Of a DNA stretch of 64,000 nucleotides, positions 61,465 to 64,000 are shown one piece after another. The stretch lies in assembly GCA_039619475.1 (NCBI GenBank), contig CM077115.1, forward strand, positions 43,224,685 to 43,288,684. The letters are read 5' to 3'. The notes below the pieces were generated by a model. The model did not search any database. It saw only the letters and a list, made by a program, of their open reading frames with translations, and was not told where the DNA came from. This stretch comes from Icerya purchasi. Taxonomy: Eukaryota > Arthropoda > Insecta > Hemiptera > Monophlebidae. The stretch's first letter is position 1. Every line of letters begins with the position of its first letter. Position numbers and translations under genes: made by a program.

Positions 61465-64000
61465 GTAAGATTGAAATTAAATAATTTAAGACGAAGTAAC
61501 TCGGTTACCGTGTAAAATTTTTAAAGGGTTATCGAAGTTTAGTATCATTGTCTCGTTTTCGTGTTTGATGATAATTTTTAAAGTGGAAGTCTAAATTAAC
61601 ACGATCTTATATTAAAAGATAAAAATTCACGAGGAGTTCGTAAAACAACCAAAAGTTGAGATTAAGTGTAAAAATATTAATTTAAAAATCTCCGAATTTC
61701 GTACAGTTAATATATGTGCAGTCTTCTTACTTTTTTCTCTTTAACAGTGTGAATATATGTGAAGTTTAAGAATGCGATTATGTGTTTAAAATAATTTTTT
61801 TCAACAATATACGTCCTCTCTAATGTGCGACTTGTAACTAAACTAAGAAGGTAATGTAGATTGTTCTACAATTTAATAATAAGTAATATTTTATTCGATA
61901 ATGTTTTTTGTTTCACTTTTAAAATGTTTAAAATTTGTTTATTTAATTTTCTTTTTTGCGCGCCCGACTCGGCGTAATATTTCGTGTTTATATACCATCA
62001 GTCACTGGACAACGGGCGTAAGTGTATTTGTGCCGTTTATTGGCTCAGCGTTTTGTTAACATTAGTCGTCTATTTTGCGCGTTTTTTCGTTAAATTTGTT
62101 TCATCGCTGTGGCGATATTCGACTTTTAGATGTGCGTGTAAACACCACGGGATTATTCGATTTCTTGTAATAAAATTCACATTTTCTTTCCTTTTCTTTT
62201 CCTTTTTTTCAGATTTTTTTTTTGATGAGTCGGTGGCGTACGCTATAAAAGTTACGCAGAGTGGCTCGGCCACCTCTTTGGAAGGATGGAGGTCAGTCGG
62301 AGGCGCTGGCTGATTACTTCTTGTTTGGTTGAATTTTGATTATTGGACACTTAAGTACTATAAAATTTGTTAGTATATGTATTTCCCCCCTTTTTTTTCT
62401 GCAGTATTTCTTGCTTCGTGGGTATTGACTGGATCGTCTGAGCTTTTGGGGTTCGGCGTCCGTCCGAGACTGCAGTGGTTCGCTGTGCCATTGCTTGGGC
62501 GCCTTCAGGATGTCTGAGATGCTGGAAATGCAAGTTCATCTCCGTAAATCAGTTTCTTTGAAATATTTTGCAGTTGTTGTGGATCCTTTACTTTGATGGG
62601 GAGACAAATTTGCAGGGAGCCCGTGCGGTGTGTATGCGAAGTGACCCGCTAGCATTGGAATGTATTGGATTGGTTTTTGCTGTGTGCACGATGCGTCTTG
62701 TACGTCAGAAATTGGAATCGTGCGTTATATATAAATGTGTAGGTATATTTGTTTATTCATGCCGGCTCGGAGCGTCCGACCAAATTTATTTCCATTGAAT
62801 TTGTACTAATAATTTGTTTATTATATTTTCTATTGAGTGTCGACCCGGGCCTTTGCACTTATTTTCTCGGAATATTTATGTGTTTTGGATCTATTTCTTC
62901 TATATCTTCTGCAATTTTTCAGATGTCAATCCAGAGCATCGGACTTGATTTCTCGTGAATTTCTTCCAGGTTTTTTATATTTTTTGTTGGGTGCCGACTT
63001 ATATTACCGAATTTTACCTACACGGAATCTGATGATGTTTCTCGAATTTTTCTATATTCATTTTTCTACTGGTTTTCCGAAGACCCCGCGTTCTGTGTTC
63101 TAGTGACGAATCGTTATCTTATGTACAGCGATGCAATCTCGGCCGGCAGTATTTATTTGTTTTAATCTTGTTTCTGCATGTGTTCAGGGAAATTTTATTT
63201 TATTTATTTACCCTTTTGTTTTTTTTGTTTTTTTATGCAGCAAACAGCATAAAAGGTTAATGCTCGACAGAATTTAGGTGTTATTCGAGGTTTAGACTGT
63301 TCAAAAAATTCAGGGACTTCGAGTTTCTTGGGTTTCTGCTTAGGGATTTAAAACTTATCCCCGGGAAACATTCTGGAAATCAGGATAACACATCGTAACG
63401 CATCAAATTCACATGAGCCCCTATTCAGTATTCAAAAAATTAGTCTCTGATAGAAAATCTCGGTAAATCAAAACAATGAGCCTATTGTATTAAGTGGCTC
63501 CCGAAACAGGAATCACAGGAGTGGCGAGCCTACATCAGTATACACATATATACACTTATGAATAAGCCGATTGCTTACGGCTTCCTTTTTAAAATATAGT
63601 TTTATGTCGCTATTGTGGGTAATACATAATTAAATAGTTTTACTAATGTTGTCGTACCAGTTAAACGGGTTAGTGTTTATATAAAAATGGTCATACATGA
63701 ATATGCATGCGGTAGTTTTTCTGGATATAGTGGTCATGACTTACCTCTTGCTTGAGTGACTAGGTGCCAATGAAATGTGTTTATTTGCTATGTAGACTGA
63801 ATAGAAGCTGGAACTTTGTAGCTTCTCAAAATTAAACAACCCGCTAGTGCGGTAATAGTCGAATAGCGCACAAATAATCTCTTACTCACTTATACGCATT
63901 CATTTTTTACATTAAGAAATTCTTTGTTTCGATAAAATATAAGCTGATCTGCGGCGGCTTGTCGGATAGAGAAATGACGTCGTCTTTAAACAATTATTTT
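61465..64000. other. CRAT intron 10 to window end
   Basis: 2.5 kb searched for the next CRAT exon (expected to resume near the GxAxDRHLLGLK motif); none found, so the C-terminal exons are presumed to lie beyond 64000. A somewhat GC-richer patch at 62250-62700 has short open frames on both strands that I cannot identify. Confidence 0.4.

Noticed and set aside
62351..62539. Minus-strand ORF in the GC-richer patch as a missing CRAT exon or new gene
   Set aside because: Wrong strand for CRAT, no match to the expected C-terminal motifs, and no recognisable domain.

Overview
The window is AT-rich nuclear DNA of an arthropod, most probably an insect. It has small exons bounded by GT/AG sites, introns up to 27.7 kb, many degenerate transposable elements and no prokaryotic signatures. 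I cannot fix the insect order from sequence alone.

Two host genes are arranged head to head. On the minus strand, a complete five-exon gene (coding 13497 down to 3174) encodes a 139-residue Tctex-type dynein light chain, best matched to DYNLT2B/TCTEX1D2. It was assembled by eye from exons as short as 14 and 48 coding bases whose splice phases all agree. On the plus strand, beginning 776 bp away, lies carnitine O-acetyltransferase (CRAT). Ten coding exons (14274-61464, 518 codons in phase) include the catalytic His; the C-terminal part lies beyond the window. The ~0.8 kb between the two start codons is presumably a shared promoter region.

The CRAT introns are loaded with mobile DNA. Intron 5 holds an R1/LOA-like LINE (about 17381-21859) with an imperfect target duplication, a frameshifted ORF1 and an ORF2 carrying one stop and one frameshift. 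Introns 5, 7 and 8 also hold older minus-strand LINE relics, and several long-inverted-repeat elements are present. The region 31.8-57.4 kb of intron 8 contains a TA-flanked MITE, a Penelope-related palindrome, a composite 5S rRNA-tRNA SINE, the large Penelope array, a hexanucleotide microsatellite, a Helitron-like relic, a foldback element and a LINE relic.

The outstanding feature is 34404-52404. Five complete and one truncated 2862-bp Penelope-like retroelement (PLE) units lie in perfect head-to-tail tandem on the minus strand, followed by an inverted truncated copy on the plus strand. The whole 18 kb block is bracketed by a perfect 13-bp target-site duplication. Each complete unit keeps an intact 800-codon reverse transcriptase/GIY-YIG ORF. 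Every unit tail carries a hammerhead-ribozyme-like motif, so neighbouring motifs would release unit-length RNA. Protein-changing variants are ordered along the array rather than scattered, which suggests stepwise growth. Two small dispersed palindromes (6219-6508 and 32240-32499) carry the same tail motif in inverted arms and repeat the array's outward-facing 3'-end topology on a miniature scale.
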